Positions 44,168 through 52,741 of a DNA stretch of 64,000 nucleotides are shown here, one piece after another. Both the position numbers and the translations under genes were made by a program. The notes beneath the pieces were generated by a model. The model had not been told where the DNA came from, searched no databases, and was given only the letters and a program-made list of their open reading frames with translations. Source of the stretch: Flavobacteriales bacterium (GTDB lineage Bacteria > Bacteroidota > Bacteroidia > Flavobacteriales_F > PHOS-HE28); the NCBI GenBank assembly GCA_016717305.1, contig JADKFY010000002.1:124001-188000 (forward strand), given 5' to 3'. Each line of letters begins with the position of its first letter. Position 1 is the stretch's first letter.

Positions 44168-44422
44168 ATGGCCAATCACAAGTCTTCCCTTAAGCGCGTC
44201 CGCCAGACCGAGACCCGCAACGAGCGTAACCGTTACCAGAGCAAAACCGCTCGCAATGCCGTTCGCAAGCTTCGTTCCACAGAGACCAAGGCAGAAGCCG
44301 AGAAACTGGTCCCAGAGGTGAATTCCATGCTGGACAAGTTGGCCAAGAAGAACCTCATCCACAAGAACAAGGCTTCCAATCTGAAGTCCTCCATCAAGCG
44401 CCACGTCAACGCGCTGAAATAA
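44168..44422 (+). CDS. rpsT: 30S ribosomal protein S20 (84 aa)
   Basis: Small-subunit protein that binds 16S rRNA. The start at 44168 (MANHKSSLKRVRQTETR) matches the family; the extra 11 codons from 44135 overlap the promoter. Lys/Arg/Ala-rich helices and the ending I-H-K-N-K-A-S-N-L-K-S-S-I-K-R-H match S20. A terminator follows. Confidence 0.97.
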   Translation: MANHKSSLKRVRQTETRNERNRYQSKTARNAVRKLRSTETKAEAEKLVPEVNSMLDKLAKKNLIHKNKASNLKSSIKRHVNALK

Positions 44423-44446
44423 GCGATCTCCATCCGTTATCTTCGG

Positions 44447-44478
44447 CAGGTCCTCCAATTCGGGGACCTGTTCTTTTT
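44447..44478 (+). terminator. Intrinsic terminator after rpsT
   Basis: Stem CAGGTCC (44447-44453) / GGACCTG (44464-44470), 10-nt loop, then TTCTTTTT. Confidence 0.8.
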
Positions 44479-44493
44479 CCCACCCACCGCAGC

Positions 44494-45198
44494 ATGGAGC
44501 CCACGATCCCCGGCAAGTTGAGCATCCCTGAATGGTCCAAGGACGATCGACCGCGTGAGCGCATGTTGGCACGTGGACCGAAGGCCATGAGCGATGCCGA
44601 GCTGGTCGCGATCCTGATACGTAGCGGCACCCCCAGCGAAAGTGCTTTGGACCTGGCACGCACCATCCTCAACTTGGCCGGTAACGATTTGCACAAGTTG
44701 GCCGGCCTGGGCACACCGGCTCTGATGCAGATCAATGGCGTGGGTGAGGCCAAGGCGATGAGCATTGTGGCCGCATTGGAATTGGGCCAGCGAAGACGGG
44801 ACACATCACATGTGGAACGCCCCCATGTCACCAGCAGCTCCGTGGCTTATGAACTACTACGTGCCGACCTAAGTGATCTCAGCCATGAGGAGTTCTGGGT
44901 CGTCCTTCTGGATCGCGGTTGCCGGTTATTGCACAAGCAACGCCTTAGCCAAGGTGGAATGCACGGTACAGTGGCAGACCCCAAGCTCATCTTCAACTTG
45001 GCCTTGGAAAAACGGGCCAGCTGCATCGTTTTGTGCCACAACCACCCCAGTGGGCAGTTGCGTCCCAGCGCGGAGGATATCGCCCTTACCCACAAGCTCG
45101 TTGAAGGAGGGCGTATGCTGGACATTGCGATCCAAGACCACTTGATCCTTGCGGCAACGGGGTATTACAGTTTTGCCGACCAAGGCCAGTTGTTCTGA
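44494..45198 (+). CDS. radC: RadC/YicR-family JAB-domain protein (234 aa)
   Basis: An N-terminal helix-hairpin-helix-like segment (M-S-D-A-E-L-V-A-I-L-I-R-S-G; I-N-G-V-G-E-A-K-A) precedes a JAMM/MPN metalloprotease-like domain with L-C-H-N-H-P-S-G and S-A-E-D-I at ~187-203; the family E and H-x-H...D zinc ligands are present. Historical name radC; the role in DNA repair is doubtful in the literature. The stop is 3 nt before wecB. Confidence 0.93.
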   Translation: MEPTIPGKLSIPEWSKDDRPRERMLARGPKAMSDAELVAILIRSGTPSESALDLARTILNLAGNDLHKLAGLGTPALMQINGVGEAKAMSIVAALELGQRRRDTSHVERPHVTSSSVAYELLRADLSDLSHEEFWVVLLDRGCRLLHKQRLSQGGMHGTVADPKLIFNLALEKRASCIVLCHNHPSGQLRPSAEDIALTHKLVEGGRMLDIAIQDHLILAATGYYSFADQGQLF

Positions 45199-45201
45199 AC
45201 C

Positions 45202-46350
45202 ATGTCCCGGCCTCTTCGATTGCTCACTATCATCGGCGCCCGGCCGCAGATCATTAAAGCGGCCGCACTGGGCAGAGCGATCAAGGCCACAGGAGGAAGG
45301 ATCGTGGAGACCCTATTGCACACTGGTCAGCACTACGATGCCAATATGAGCGGCACGTTCTTCGAGGAGTTGGGCATTTCTCCTGCTGACATCAACTTGG
45401 AAGTCGGCAGCGGTGCACAGGGAGCGAGCACCGCCCGGATGATCGAAGGCATTGAGAAGGTGCTCCTTCGCAAAGAGCACGACATGGTGGTGCTCTACGG
45501 AGATACCAATAGCACGTTGGCCGGGGCGGTGGCAGCATCGAAGTTGCAGGTGCCCATCGTGCATATTGAAGCAGGGTTGCGTTCCTACGATAAGAGCATG
45601 CCCGAGGAATTGAACCGCATCATTACCGATCATTGCAGTACCTGGTTGTTCTGCCCAACGCTGGCTGCGGTCGCTGATCTGAAGAAGGAAGGGATGGTTG
45701 GGGAACAAGCCGGAATACCGAACCTTGATCATCCTGCCGTAGTGCACTGCGGCGACGTGATGTACGACAACAGCATGTACTTCGCGCAGAAGGCATTTGA
45801 ACGGTCCACCATCCTCGAAGACCTTGGTTTGGAAGCCGGATTTATTCTCTCCACGGTGCATAGGCAAAGCAACACGGACAACGCCAAAAATTTGAATGCG
45901 ATCTTCCGAGCATTGTCCACTTTGCATACGGAACAAGGTCTGCCGATCGTTCTACCGCTCCACCCGCGCACGCGGAAGGTGATGGACGCACAATTGCAAC
46001 CCGCATTGCTCAAGGCAATTGAAGGGTCGGCCACCTTCCACCTGATCGAACCGGTTGGCTTTTTGGACATGATCGCTTTGGAAAGCAACGCCGGTGTTGT
46101 GCTCACCGATAGTGGCGGGGTACAGAAGGAAGCATTCTTCTTCAAGCGACCTGTTGTAGTAATGCGCGATTCCACCGAATGGGTGGAATTGGTCGAGGCA
46201 GGACAGGCGTTGCTCGTGGGCACGGACGAGGTGCGGATTGTTGAAGCAACAATGCACTTCATCGAACATGGAGTGCCGGAAAGTCCCATGTTCTACGGCG
46301 ATGGACATGCCGCTGAAAAGATCTGCAACGAACTACTTCGGTACTGGTGA
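45202..46350 (+). CDS. wecB: UDP-N-acetylglucosamine 2-epimerase, non-hydrolysing (382 aa)
   Basis: Interconverts UDP-GlcNAc and UDP-ManNAc. Family features: I-I-G-A-R-P-Q-I-I-K-A-A-A, H-T-G-Q-H-Y-D, Y-G-D-T-N-S-T-L-A-G, H-I-E-A-G-L-R-S and T-D-S-G-G-V-Q-K-E-A. The normal family start is a little shorter, I-x-G-T-R-P; here A replaces T, as in several Bacteroidota. It provides the donor for a WecG-type transferase. It leads the overlapping decoration module; the next GTG overlaps its stop (GTGA). Confidence 0.96.
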   Translation: MSRPLRLLTIIGARPQIIKAAALGRAIKATGGRIVETLLHTGQHYDANMSGTFFEELGISPADINLEVGSGAQGASTARMIEGIEKVLLRKEHDMVVLYGDTNSTLAGAVAASKLQVPIVHIEAGLRSYDKSMPEELNRIITDHCSTWLFCPTLAAVADLKKEGMVGEQAGIPNLDHPAVVHCGDVMYDNSMYFAQKAFERSTILEDLGLEAGFILSTVHRQSNTDNAKNLNAIFRALSTLHTEQGLPIVLPLHPRTRKVMDAQLQPALLKAIEGSATFHLIEPVGFLDMIALESNAGVVLTDSGGVQKEAFFFKRPVVVMRDSTEWVELVEAGQALLVGTDEVRIVEATMHFIEHGVPESPMFYGDGHAAEKICNELLRYW

Positions 46351-47516
46351 TCCGTTCAGCAATTGATTATGCAAAGTCCTTCATGCACTGCGTGTCGGAC
46401 ACCCGTTCGAGGGGTTTGCTGAAGGAGCATTTTCGTCCTTTCGGGAAGGTGATCGACGTGGAACCGAAGGTTGCTCTGAAAGCAGCGGTGGAATACCTCG
46501 TTCGTGCGCAACAGCAACATGCCGATGCCGGAATGGGAAGTTATCACTTGGTGCATGGCTGGGGTGCTTCCTATCCGGAGACAACAGGATATGCCATACC
46601 GAGTTTGATGGCTTCGGCCAAGTTCTTGGAATGGCCAGCGTCGGAAGAAGCCGCGATCAAAGCCGCAGAGTGGTTGCTCACGATCCAGCAGCCTGATGGT
46701 GGCTGGCAAGGGGGAAGGGTGGGTGAAGGAAGGCCGAGCATCGTGTTCAACACAGCACAAGTGATGCGGGGAATGTTGGCTGTTCATGCACACACCTCGG
46801 ATGAGCGGTTTCTCGAAGCTGCGCGGAAGGCGGCCTTGTGGATCGAATCCGTACAAGACCCGGACGGGGCATGGCGAGCAAGTAATTTTCTTGGTGTTGC
46901 ACGGGTGTACGACACTTATGTGGATGCGCCCTTGCTGCTTGTGCATGCGATCACTGGTGATGCTCGTTTGAAAGAAGCGGCCGAGCGGAATTTGCGATGG
47001 GTCCTCGAACAGCAGCAGGTGAATGGCTGGTTCGCAAATTGCGACAACACGGTGCGCCACAACGACCGACCGATCACACACACCATTGCATACACCATCG
47101 ATGGCTTGCTCGAATGTGAGCATCTGCTGCGGCAAACGGACCTTGGCGTTTCCGCTGCCAAAGCATCTCGCGAATTGCTCCGACAATTCCTAGCGAACGG
47201 AACCCTTTGCGGTCGCTACAACGCACAATGGAAGGGAAGCGAATCCCCGTTGATGACAGGTTGTGCGCAGTTGGTGATCACATGGTCAACGTTGTTCGAG
47301 CGTACCGGTGAAGAACCATTTCGAGATGGTGCGATCAAGATGACAGAAGGGCTCAAGACGGTGCAACACGCGTCTTTGGTCGGCCCATTGGAGCAGCGCG
47401 GGGCCATGCCCGGTTCTTATCCGTTGTGGGGCAGGTATGAGAAGTTCGCTTTCCCGAATTGGGCTACGAAGTACTACATCGATGCGTTGCTTGCTGTTGA
47501 ACGGATCAAGAAGTAG
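46347..47516 (+). CDS. Putative (alpha/alpha)-barrel protein in the polysaccharide decoration module (389 aa)
   Basis: GTG start at 46347 overlapping wecB. Helical repeats with Q-Q-P-D-G-G-W-Q, Q-D-P-D-G-A-W-R and Q-Q-V-N-G-W-F, that is, a recurring Q-x-P-D/N-G-x-W motif as in terpene-cyclase/prenyltransferase-like or glycan-lyase (alpha/alpha)6-7 barrels. Soluble, no signal peptide, so it acts in the cytoplasm. Function is not known; a role in carbohydrate modification is suggested only by context. It is 3 nt upstream of the adenylating enzyme. Confidence 0.7.
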   Translation: MIRSAIDYAKSFMHCVSDTRSRGLLKEHFRPFGKVIDVEPKVALKAAVEYLVRAQQQHADAGMGSYHLVHGWGASYPETTGYAIPSLMASAKFLEWPASEEAAIKAAEWLLTIQQPDGGWQGGRVGEGRPSIVFNTAQVMRGMLAVHAHTSDERFLEAARKAALWIESVQDPDGAWRASNFLGVARVYDTYVDAPLLLVHAITGDARLKEAAERNLRWVLEQQQVNGWFANCDNTVRHNDRPITHTIAYTIDGLLECEHLLRQTDLGVSAAKASRELLRQFLANGTLCGRYNAQWKGSESPLMTGCAQLVITWSTLFERTGEEPFRDGAIKMTEGLKTVQHASLVGPLEQRGAMPGSYPLWGRYEKFAFPNWATKYYIDALLAVERIKK

Positions 47517-47519
47517 AGC

Positions 47520-48989
47520 ATGAGCACGTTGCATCCATTCGATCCCTACAATGTGTTCCAAGCAGCTGCAGTAAAGTATGCGGATCGTATCGCCCTGCGT
47601 ATCGGCGAACGCGAATGGTCCTATCGAGAATTGGAGACACAGGCAGCAGCCATAGCTGGTTGGTGCGAACGCAACACGCCAACACGTGCGCGTATTGCCG
47701 TATTTGGTAAGAAGGAGTTGGCAGCATACGCCGGGATCCTGGGCATTCTTCGCTCAGGCCGCTCCTATGTTCCGTTGCATCCCGATCATCCGCCGGTGCG
47801 CTGGCGCTCCGTGTTGGAGCAATCCGGGTCTGCGGCGTGCATCTTGCCTTCTAATGTTGGATCGGATATTGCAGAGGAACTAAAGATCCCCATTTTGAGC
47901 GATTGGTCCAACGAAGCGCATGTCCCGCCAATACTTGGGCAAGAGGCGTACGTGATGTTCACGAGTGGGTCCACGGGAGGTCCAAAGGGGGTGCCCGTTC
48001 CAAGGAACAACGTCGCCGCGTATTTGGAGCACATGTTGACCCGCTATTCGTTCACCCCGGAAGATCGGTTCAGTCAATTGTTCGAGCTCACCTTCGACCT
48101 GAGCGTACACGACCTTTTTGTTTGTTGGGGCTCCGGCGCTTGCCTTTGTGTTCCGGAGGACGATAGTGCCTTGCGTATGTCGGCATACGTGGAGGCGAAC
48201 GCGATCACGAGTTGGTTCTCCGTTCCCTCGCTCGCCGCGCTGATGCGTCGCATGCGATCCCTGCGGGCTGGCGCATTGCCCAGCTTGAAGCATTCCTTTT
48301 TTTGCGGAGAGGCCTTGTCTTGGGACGTGGCAAATAGCTGGCGAGAAGCGGCAAGCAACAGCACTGTGGTGAATTTGTATGGTCCAACAGAAGCGACGAT
48401 AGCGATCACGGAATTTGAATTGACTTCGACCAATTCCCAACGAAGCGGTACAGTTCCATTGGGTCGTGCCATTGGAAGGAACAAGGCCAAATGCATCCCC
48501 GATACGGAACCGAACGAAGGTGAATTGTGGCTAAGTGGTCCACAAGTGACCGAAGGCTATTTGGGTAGATCAGAAGAAACTGCGAACGCCTTCAAGCAAT
48601 TGCCCGAAGGGAATGAACTGTGGTATGCAACAGGGGATAGGGTACGCGTGGATCCCGATGGCATTTTCCATTTCATCGGCCGGAAGGATGATCAGGCCAA
48701 GGTGTTGGGTCATCGCGTTGAACCTGCCGAAGTGGATGGTCTGCTCGCACCTGTGGTAAGCCCGGCTAACGTGCTCACCTTGCCTTTTGTCAAGGGGGAC
48801 ATTACGCGGCTGGTTACTTTTATCGACATGGAATTGGATACGGCTCCGCTTATGGAACACCTGCGTGCGAACTTGCCTGCGTACATGGTCCCCGAACGGA
48901 TCGTATGTGTTGGCGCATTTCCAACCACCGCTCACGGCAAATTGGACCGGGCTACATTGATCTCAATGGTCGTTGATGAACAGTGCTGA
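47520..48989 (+). CDS. Amino-acid-type adenylating (AMP-forming) enzyme, DltA/NRPS A-domain-like (489 aa)
   Basis: ANL-superfamily ligase that should form an acyl- or aminoacyl-AMP and load it on a carrier protein. Core motifs are intact: A3 V-M-F-T-S-G-S-T-G-G-P-K-G, A4 T-F-D-L-S-V-H-D-L-F, A5 L-Y-G-P-T-E-A-T, A7 W-Y-A-T-G-D-R, A8 F-I-G-R-K-D-D-Q-A-K-V-L-G-H-R-V-E-P and A10 T-A-H-G-K-L-D-R (catalytic Lys). The Asp in F-D-L-S-V corresponds to the alpha-amine-binding Asp of amino-acid-activating domains, so an amino acid is the likely substrate (inference). Its end overlaps the next gene, a carrier protein, by 14 nt, so the pair is surely functional together. Confidence 0.88.
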   Translation: MSTLHPFDPYNVFQAAAVKYADRIALRIGEREWSYRELETQAAAIAGWCERNTPTRARIAVFGKKELAAYAGILGILRSGRSYVPLHPDHPPVRWRSVLEQSGSAACILPSNVGSDIAEELKIPILSDWSNEAHVPPILGQEAYVMFTSGSTGGPKGVPVPRNNVAAYLEHMLTRYSFTPEDRFSQLFELTFDLSVHDLFVCWGSGACLCVPEDDSALRMSAYVEANAITSWFSVPSLAALMRRMRSLRAGALPSLKHSFFCGEALSWDVANSWREAASNSTVVNLYGPTEATIAITEFELTSTNSQRSGTVPLGRAIGRNKAKCIPDTEPNEGELWLSGPQVTEGYLGRSEETANAFKQLPEGNELWYATGDRVRVDPDGIFHFIGRKDDQAKVLGHRVEPAEVDGLLAPVVSPANVLTLPFVKGDITRLVTFIDMELDTAPLMEHLRANLPAYMVPERIVCVGAFPTTAHGKLDRATLISMVVDEQC

Positions 48990-49233
48990 ACTTCAAATAA
49001 TGCTGCAAGATCGATTGGCGCCGCGCATGGACCGATTGGGACTTGCGAAACATGAATTCACGAATGATCTGGACCTGTTACGTATCGGCATTCTGGACTC
49101 CTTGGCATTCGTGGACCTCATCACCGAATTGGAAACGGCACTTGGCATGCAGGTTGATCTGGAGAAAGCCTTCGATCGGCCGGGGGCAACGACCATTGGT
49201 GGTGTGATCGAACTTTTCCTGAACGGCAAATGA
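48976..49233 (+). CDS. Stand-alone acyl/peptidyl carrier protein (85 aa)
   Basis: Phosphopantetheine carrier. Ser42 in G-I-L-D-S-L-A-F matches the D-S-L attachment motif, in a small four-helix ACP-like protein. ATG at 48976 (a TTG precedes). It overlaps the adenylating enzyme by 14 nt and the GNAT gene by 4 nt. The pair resembles DltA/DltC and similar aminoacyl-carrier systems, but no DltB or DltD homologue is adjacent. Confidence 0.87.
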   Translation: MNSAELQIMLQDRLAPRMDRLGLAKHEFTNDLDLLRIGILDSLAFVDLITELETALGMQVDLEKAFDRPGATTIGGVIELFLNGK

Positions 49234-49709
49234 GCGAGCCGAACATTATCGTGATCACCGACGCATCGGATCCGCGCTTGGAAGCGTTGGTGCCCATGTT
49301 CGAAGACCTCCATGATGTAATGCACAGTTTCGGGATGATGCAACAATTGGCACCCAACGGCGCACGGTTGTGGGTCGAAGGTGTGCGTGCGGGATTGGAG
49401 CGTTTCAATCGCATGGTGGTCGCCCAGCAAGGGGAGGAAGTGATCGGGTTCACTTGCGGATCGATCAAGTTGGCGCCCGAATACCTCGGTGGAGCCAAGG
49501 TCGGTCACTGGACACAGCTCTACGTTACCGCTTCTCATCGGCGGGGTGGCGTGAGCCGTGCCATGTCCGAGAAGTTGCACGAATGGTTCAAGGACAAAGG
49601 AGTGTCCAGCATTGAGACGCAGGTAACGCGTGATCATCCGAGCTCGGTGCAATTCGCAGAGAGCTTCGGTTACGAATTGGAATGGACAAGCCTGCGCAAG
49701 CAACTTTGA
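49230..49709 (+). CDS. GNAT-family N-acyltransferase (159 aa)
   Basis: GNAT fold with the acetyl-CoA motif region L-Y-V-T-A-S-H-R-R-G-G-V-S-R-A-M and a typical C-terminal Q-F-A-E-S-F-G-Y-E-L. The R-R-G-G-V-S is an R/Q-x-x-G-x-G/A-like P-loop. Its acyl donor may be acetyl-CoA or the product on the neighbouring carrier protein. It overlaps the carrier gene by 4 nt and the next gene by 28 nt. Confidence 0.85.
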   Translation: MSEPNIIVITDASDPRLEALVPMFEDLHDVMHSFGMMQQLAPNGARLWVEGVRAGLERFNRMVVAQQGEEVIGFTCGSIKLAPEYLGGAKVGHWTQLYVTASHRRGGVSRAMSEKLHEWFKDKGVSSIETQVTRDHPSSVQFAESFGYELEWTSLRKQL

Positions 49710-50560
49710 GCGGAACCATTTCACCGAAGGAGTGGCCACAGCGCATGGGCATTCCCCGTGGTGCGAACCTGTTATTGACTGCCGATCTCACCCGTGTCGC
49801 TTGGCTATTGCGCAAGGATGGGGTTTCCAAAGTCCCGCGCAATTTCCTGGACGCATTCCTTGACCATGTCGGTCCTGAAGGAACTGTTGCTGTACCCACT
49901 TTCAATTACGACCTGCGCAATGGAGAGCGCTATGACAGGCTGCGCACACCAACGATCACAGGCACTCTTGGTCAAGCCGCATTGGCTCATCCGGCCTTCG
50001 AACGTACTGCACATCCGTTGCATTCTTTCGCCGTTGCGGGTGCGTTGAAGGATAGCTTCCTGGCGACGAACGATATGAGCAGTTTTGGTGCGGCGTCCCC
50101 GTTCGCATTATTACGTGAACATCGATTCATTCTGCTCGGGCTGGATATGCACTTGAACTACGCATTGTCCTATTTCCACCATGTGGAAGAATTGGAGCAA
50201 GTGCCTTATCGACGTTGGCGAACACTTCGGATCAATTATTCCGAAGGCGGGAACGAGCCTGTGGAACGCAGCTACCGGCTTTATGGAAAAAGGCCCGGCT
50301 TTGAGAACGAGCTATCGCCCTTGCGATCGGAATTGGAGGCCACGGGTTTGCTTCAAACTGGCAAGGAGAGCAGCCTTTCCTTTCTCCGGTTGGATCTCGC
50401 AAAAGCGCATTCAGTGATCGCGAACGACATACGTACGAACAAGGCACGGAGCATCGTCAAGTGGACGCTCCGAAATTGGGTCCGCGATACCATCCATCAA
50501 TTCGCGCCTGCCAAACCATCGCGGTCCGCGCAATATTCAAGTGATGTTGGTATTCGCTGA
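49682..50560 (+). CDS. AAC(3)-fold N-acetyltransferase (292 aa), likely a sugar-modifying enzyme
   Basis: Antibiotic_NAT (aminoglycoside 3-N-acetyltransferase-like) domain: G-T-V-A-V-P-T-F-N-Y, R-T-A-H-P-L-H-S-F-A-V-A-G with the conserved His, F-G-A-A-S-P-F and a H-H-V-E-E segment. Members in polysaccharide clusters acylate amino sugars, so context favours that over resistance. ATG at 49682, overlapping the GNAT gene by 28 nt and the deacetylase gene by 17 nt. Confidence 0.85.
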   Translation: MDKPAQATLSGTISPKEWPQRMGIPRGANLLLTADLTRVAWLLRKDGVSKVPRNFLDAFLDHVGPEGTVAVPTFNYDLRNGERYDRLRTPTITGTLGQAALAHPAFERTAHPLHSFAVAGALKDSFLATNDMSSFGAASPFALLREHRFILLGLDMHLNYALSYFHHVEELEQVPYRRWRTLRINYSEGGNEPVERSYRLYGKRPGFENELSPLRSELEATGLLQTGKESSLSFLRLDLAKAHSVIANDIRTNKARSIVKWTLRNWVRDTIHQFAPAKPSRSAQYSSDVGIR

Positions 50561-51830
50561 AGAACCCACACCCAGGTTGAGATACGTGGTACACCATGTG
50601 TTCGAGCGCATGTTGGGATGGCCAATTGCTTGGGCTGGTTCTATGGAAGAATTCCGTTCATCAAAAGGTCCGAAGCTTTACTATGGGATCAGTGAGTTGA
50701 AGGACTCTTTTCGCGTTCCGGAAAGCGGTCGGCTTAAGGGTAAGGGATCTTCATGTTCGTCCGAGAACGCGATCGGAAGCGGTGCCGAATTGCGCATCAC
50801 CATGGTGGATGTGGAGCACGATCTCTTCGCCTCCATTTTCCACCTTCTGTCATTGACCGACGAGATCAATGCGACCGAACGCGATGCTCACGATCGTGTT
50901 CCCGCAACCTCCTTGTTGTTGTTGAAGCACAAGGCTGAACACCTTCCGGTCATTGACCTCTGGGTACTGCAGTTGGCGAAGGACCTGCGTTCCCGTTTTC
51001 CGGAATTGCCGCTGCCGGATCGCAAGTTCAAGCACGTGCTAACAGTGGATGTCGACAATGGATTGAAGTATGCAGGTAGACCTTTGCACCGTGCATTGGG
51101 TGCTACTGCGAAGGATCTGCTGCAGCGACCGGGATCTGTGGCACAACGATGGAAGGTAAGGTCGGGAGCGGAGGCGGACCCATATGCGAACCTGCCGGAA
51201 CGATTGGCGCGTGTCCGGGGTCGTGTGGACCGGGCTATTGCCTTTTTCCTATTGCGTGGGAATGGCGAATTCGACCACGCCGCTGATGCCGCGCATCCTG
51301 TATTCCGCGAGCTGATCGCGTCCACGATGGAACAGGCCGAGGTCGGTTTGCATCCGTCCTATCACTCAAGCATGGAGCAGGGAATGGAAGCTGCGGAGTT
51401 GGCACAATTGAAAGAAGTGTTGAAAGCTCCGGTTATACTTTCCCGTCAACATTTTCTGCGCTGGAAACTGCCCGAAACCCTGCGTAGGAAAGTGGATCTT
51501 GGCATAACCGAAGAGCACACCTTGGGCTTTACCGATCGCGTTGGTTTTCGCGTTGGCACTTGTACACCTTTCCCATGGTATGATATGGAACGGGATGAGG
51601 AAACGCCGTTGATGTTGTGGCCGTTCCAAGTAATGGACAGTGCGGTGCATGAACAAATGGGTGTGCCAATGGATCAAGCAGCAGCGCAATTCACGACGAT
51701 GATGAATGCGGTGAGATCCGTTGATGGCACCTTCGTGAGCGTATGGCACGATCGGTATTTGAGCGGTCACGAGCAGTTCACCGGTTGGCCGGAAGTGATG
51801 GAGGAAGTTGTGGAAGCCGCGAGGAAATGA
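50544..51830 (+). CDS. Polysaccharide deacetylase-like protein with N-terminal DUF7033-like domain (428 aa)
   Basis: NodB/CE4-type deacetylase, predicted to remove N-acetyl groups from a sugar. ATG at 50544 (a GTG precedes). Catalytic core: V-L-T-V-D-V-D-N-G at ~166-173 (motif 1 acidic pair) and H-P-S-Y-H-S-S at ~270-276 (metal-binding H-x3-H). The ~150-residue N-terminal extension matches the DUF7033 type seen in Bacteroidota polysaccharide loci, by recollection. No signal peptide is visible, so it may act on a cytoplasmic lipid-linked or nucleotide-linked sugar. Deacetylation would open an amine for acylation by neighbours. Confidence 0.83.
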   Translation: MLVFAEEPTPRLRYVVHHVFERMLGWPIAWAGSMEEFRSSKGPKLYYGISELKDSFRVPESGRLKGKGSSCSSENAIGSGAELRITMVDVEHDLFASIFHLLSLTDEINATERDAHDRVPATSLLLLKHKAEHLPVIDLWVLQLAKDLRSRFPELPLPDRKFKHVLTVDVDNGLKYAGRPLHRALGATAKDLLQRPGSVAQRWKVRSGAEADPYANLPERLARVRGRVDRAIAFFLLRGNGEFDHAADAAHPVFRELIASTMEQAEVGLHPSYHSSMEQGMEAAELAQLKEVLKAPVILSRQHFLRWKLPETLRRKVDLGITEEHTLGFTDRVGFRVGTCTPFPWYDMERDEETPLMLWPFQVMDSAVHEQMGVPMDQAAAQFTTMMNAVRSVDGTFVSVWHDRYLSGHEQFTGWPEVMEEVVEAARK

Positions 51831-52735
51831 TCAAGCACCTTCGACATAGCGAGATCGACAAAGCCCAGTGGGACGCGCTGTTGTTGCAGTGCAGCGATCG
51901 GCTGTGGTACATGCAGAGTTGGGTCTTGGATCTATGCTGCCCTGAATGGGAGGCGTTGATCGGTGATGACGGTTCGATCATGCCACTTATATGGCGACGG
52001 AAATTCGGCGTGGTCTATCTGTATCAGCCCTATGGTGTGCAACAGCAAGGTGTATTCAGCCCACAGCGCATGAGCGGAACGGATGAGGCCTTCCTGCGAT
52101 CAGTACCGGAACGATTCCGTTACTGGGATATCCACCTGAATGGGTCAATGCATGCGAGTGCCGGGCGTGGGGACAGGCTTTCCACGAACAGCACTCAGCA
52201 TTTACTGCTCGACAAGGATGCAGGGGCAATGCGAGCGGAGTACTCTAAGGGCCATCGGAGGAACTTGAGCAAAGCAGGAAGTGATCCACCCGTGATCCAT
52301 CGCGGCATCGGAGTGTCCGAATTCATTGCACTATTCGAGCGGACCACCGGACGGAAATTCAAGAACGTGCCCGACGGTGGTCTGCTGCTCTTAGAGCGCA
52401 TGCTGCACGGTGCGTTGGAGCGGGGCCAATGTTCCATCTACGGTGTACGTGAGCAGGGGCGGGTCATCGCAGCGGCCTGTTTCATGGAATGGGAAGGCCG
52501 CAGCATCCTCCTGAAATCGGCCAACGATGAACTTGGGCTGGATCGACAAGCGATGTTCCATATCACGGACAGATACATTACGGAACATGCTGGAACAAAC
52601 CTGTTGCTGGACTTTGCGGGATCGAACACCGCTTCCGTCGTGCGTTTCAATACCGGCTTCGGTGCGGTGTCTTCGGTATATTTACACCTGCATCGGAACC
52701 GTCTTCCGGCACCACTACGGTGGATCAAGCGATAG
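51827..52735 (+). CDS. FemAB/BioF2-like GNAT acyltransferase (302 aa)
   Basis: The ATG at 51827 overlaps the deacetylase stop by 4 nt; upstream codons in this frame are a shadow of that gene. The GNAT-like C-terminal domain has E-Y-S-K-G-H-R-R-N-L-S-K-A (typical of the FemAB/BioF2-like group), I-Y-G-V-R-E-Q-G-R-V-I-A-A-A-C-F and L-L-D-F-A-G-S-N-T-A-S. FemAB enzymes transfer aminoacyl groups from aminoacyl-tRNA; this relative may transfer an amino acid or acyl group onto the sugar. It ends the overlapping module, 6 nt before upp. Confidence 0.78.
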   Translation: MIKHLRHSEIDKAQWDALLLQCSDRLWYMQSWVLDLCCPEWEALIGDDGSIMPLIWRRKFGVVYLYQPYGVQQQGVFSPQRMSGTDEAFLRSVPERFRYWDIHLNGSMHASAGRGDRLSTNSTQHLLLDKDAGAMRAEYSKGHRRNLSKAGSDPPVIHRGIGVSEFIALFERTTGRKFKNVPDGGLLLLERMLHGALERGQCSIYGVREQGRVIAAACFMEWEGRSILLKSANDELGLDRQAMFHITDRYITEHAGTNLLLDFAGSNTASVVRFNTGFGAVSSVYLHLHRNRLPAPLRWIKR

Positions 52736-52741
52736 AGCAAC

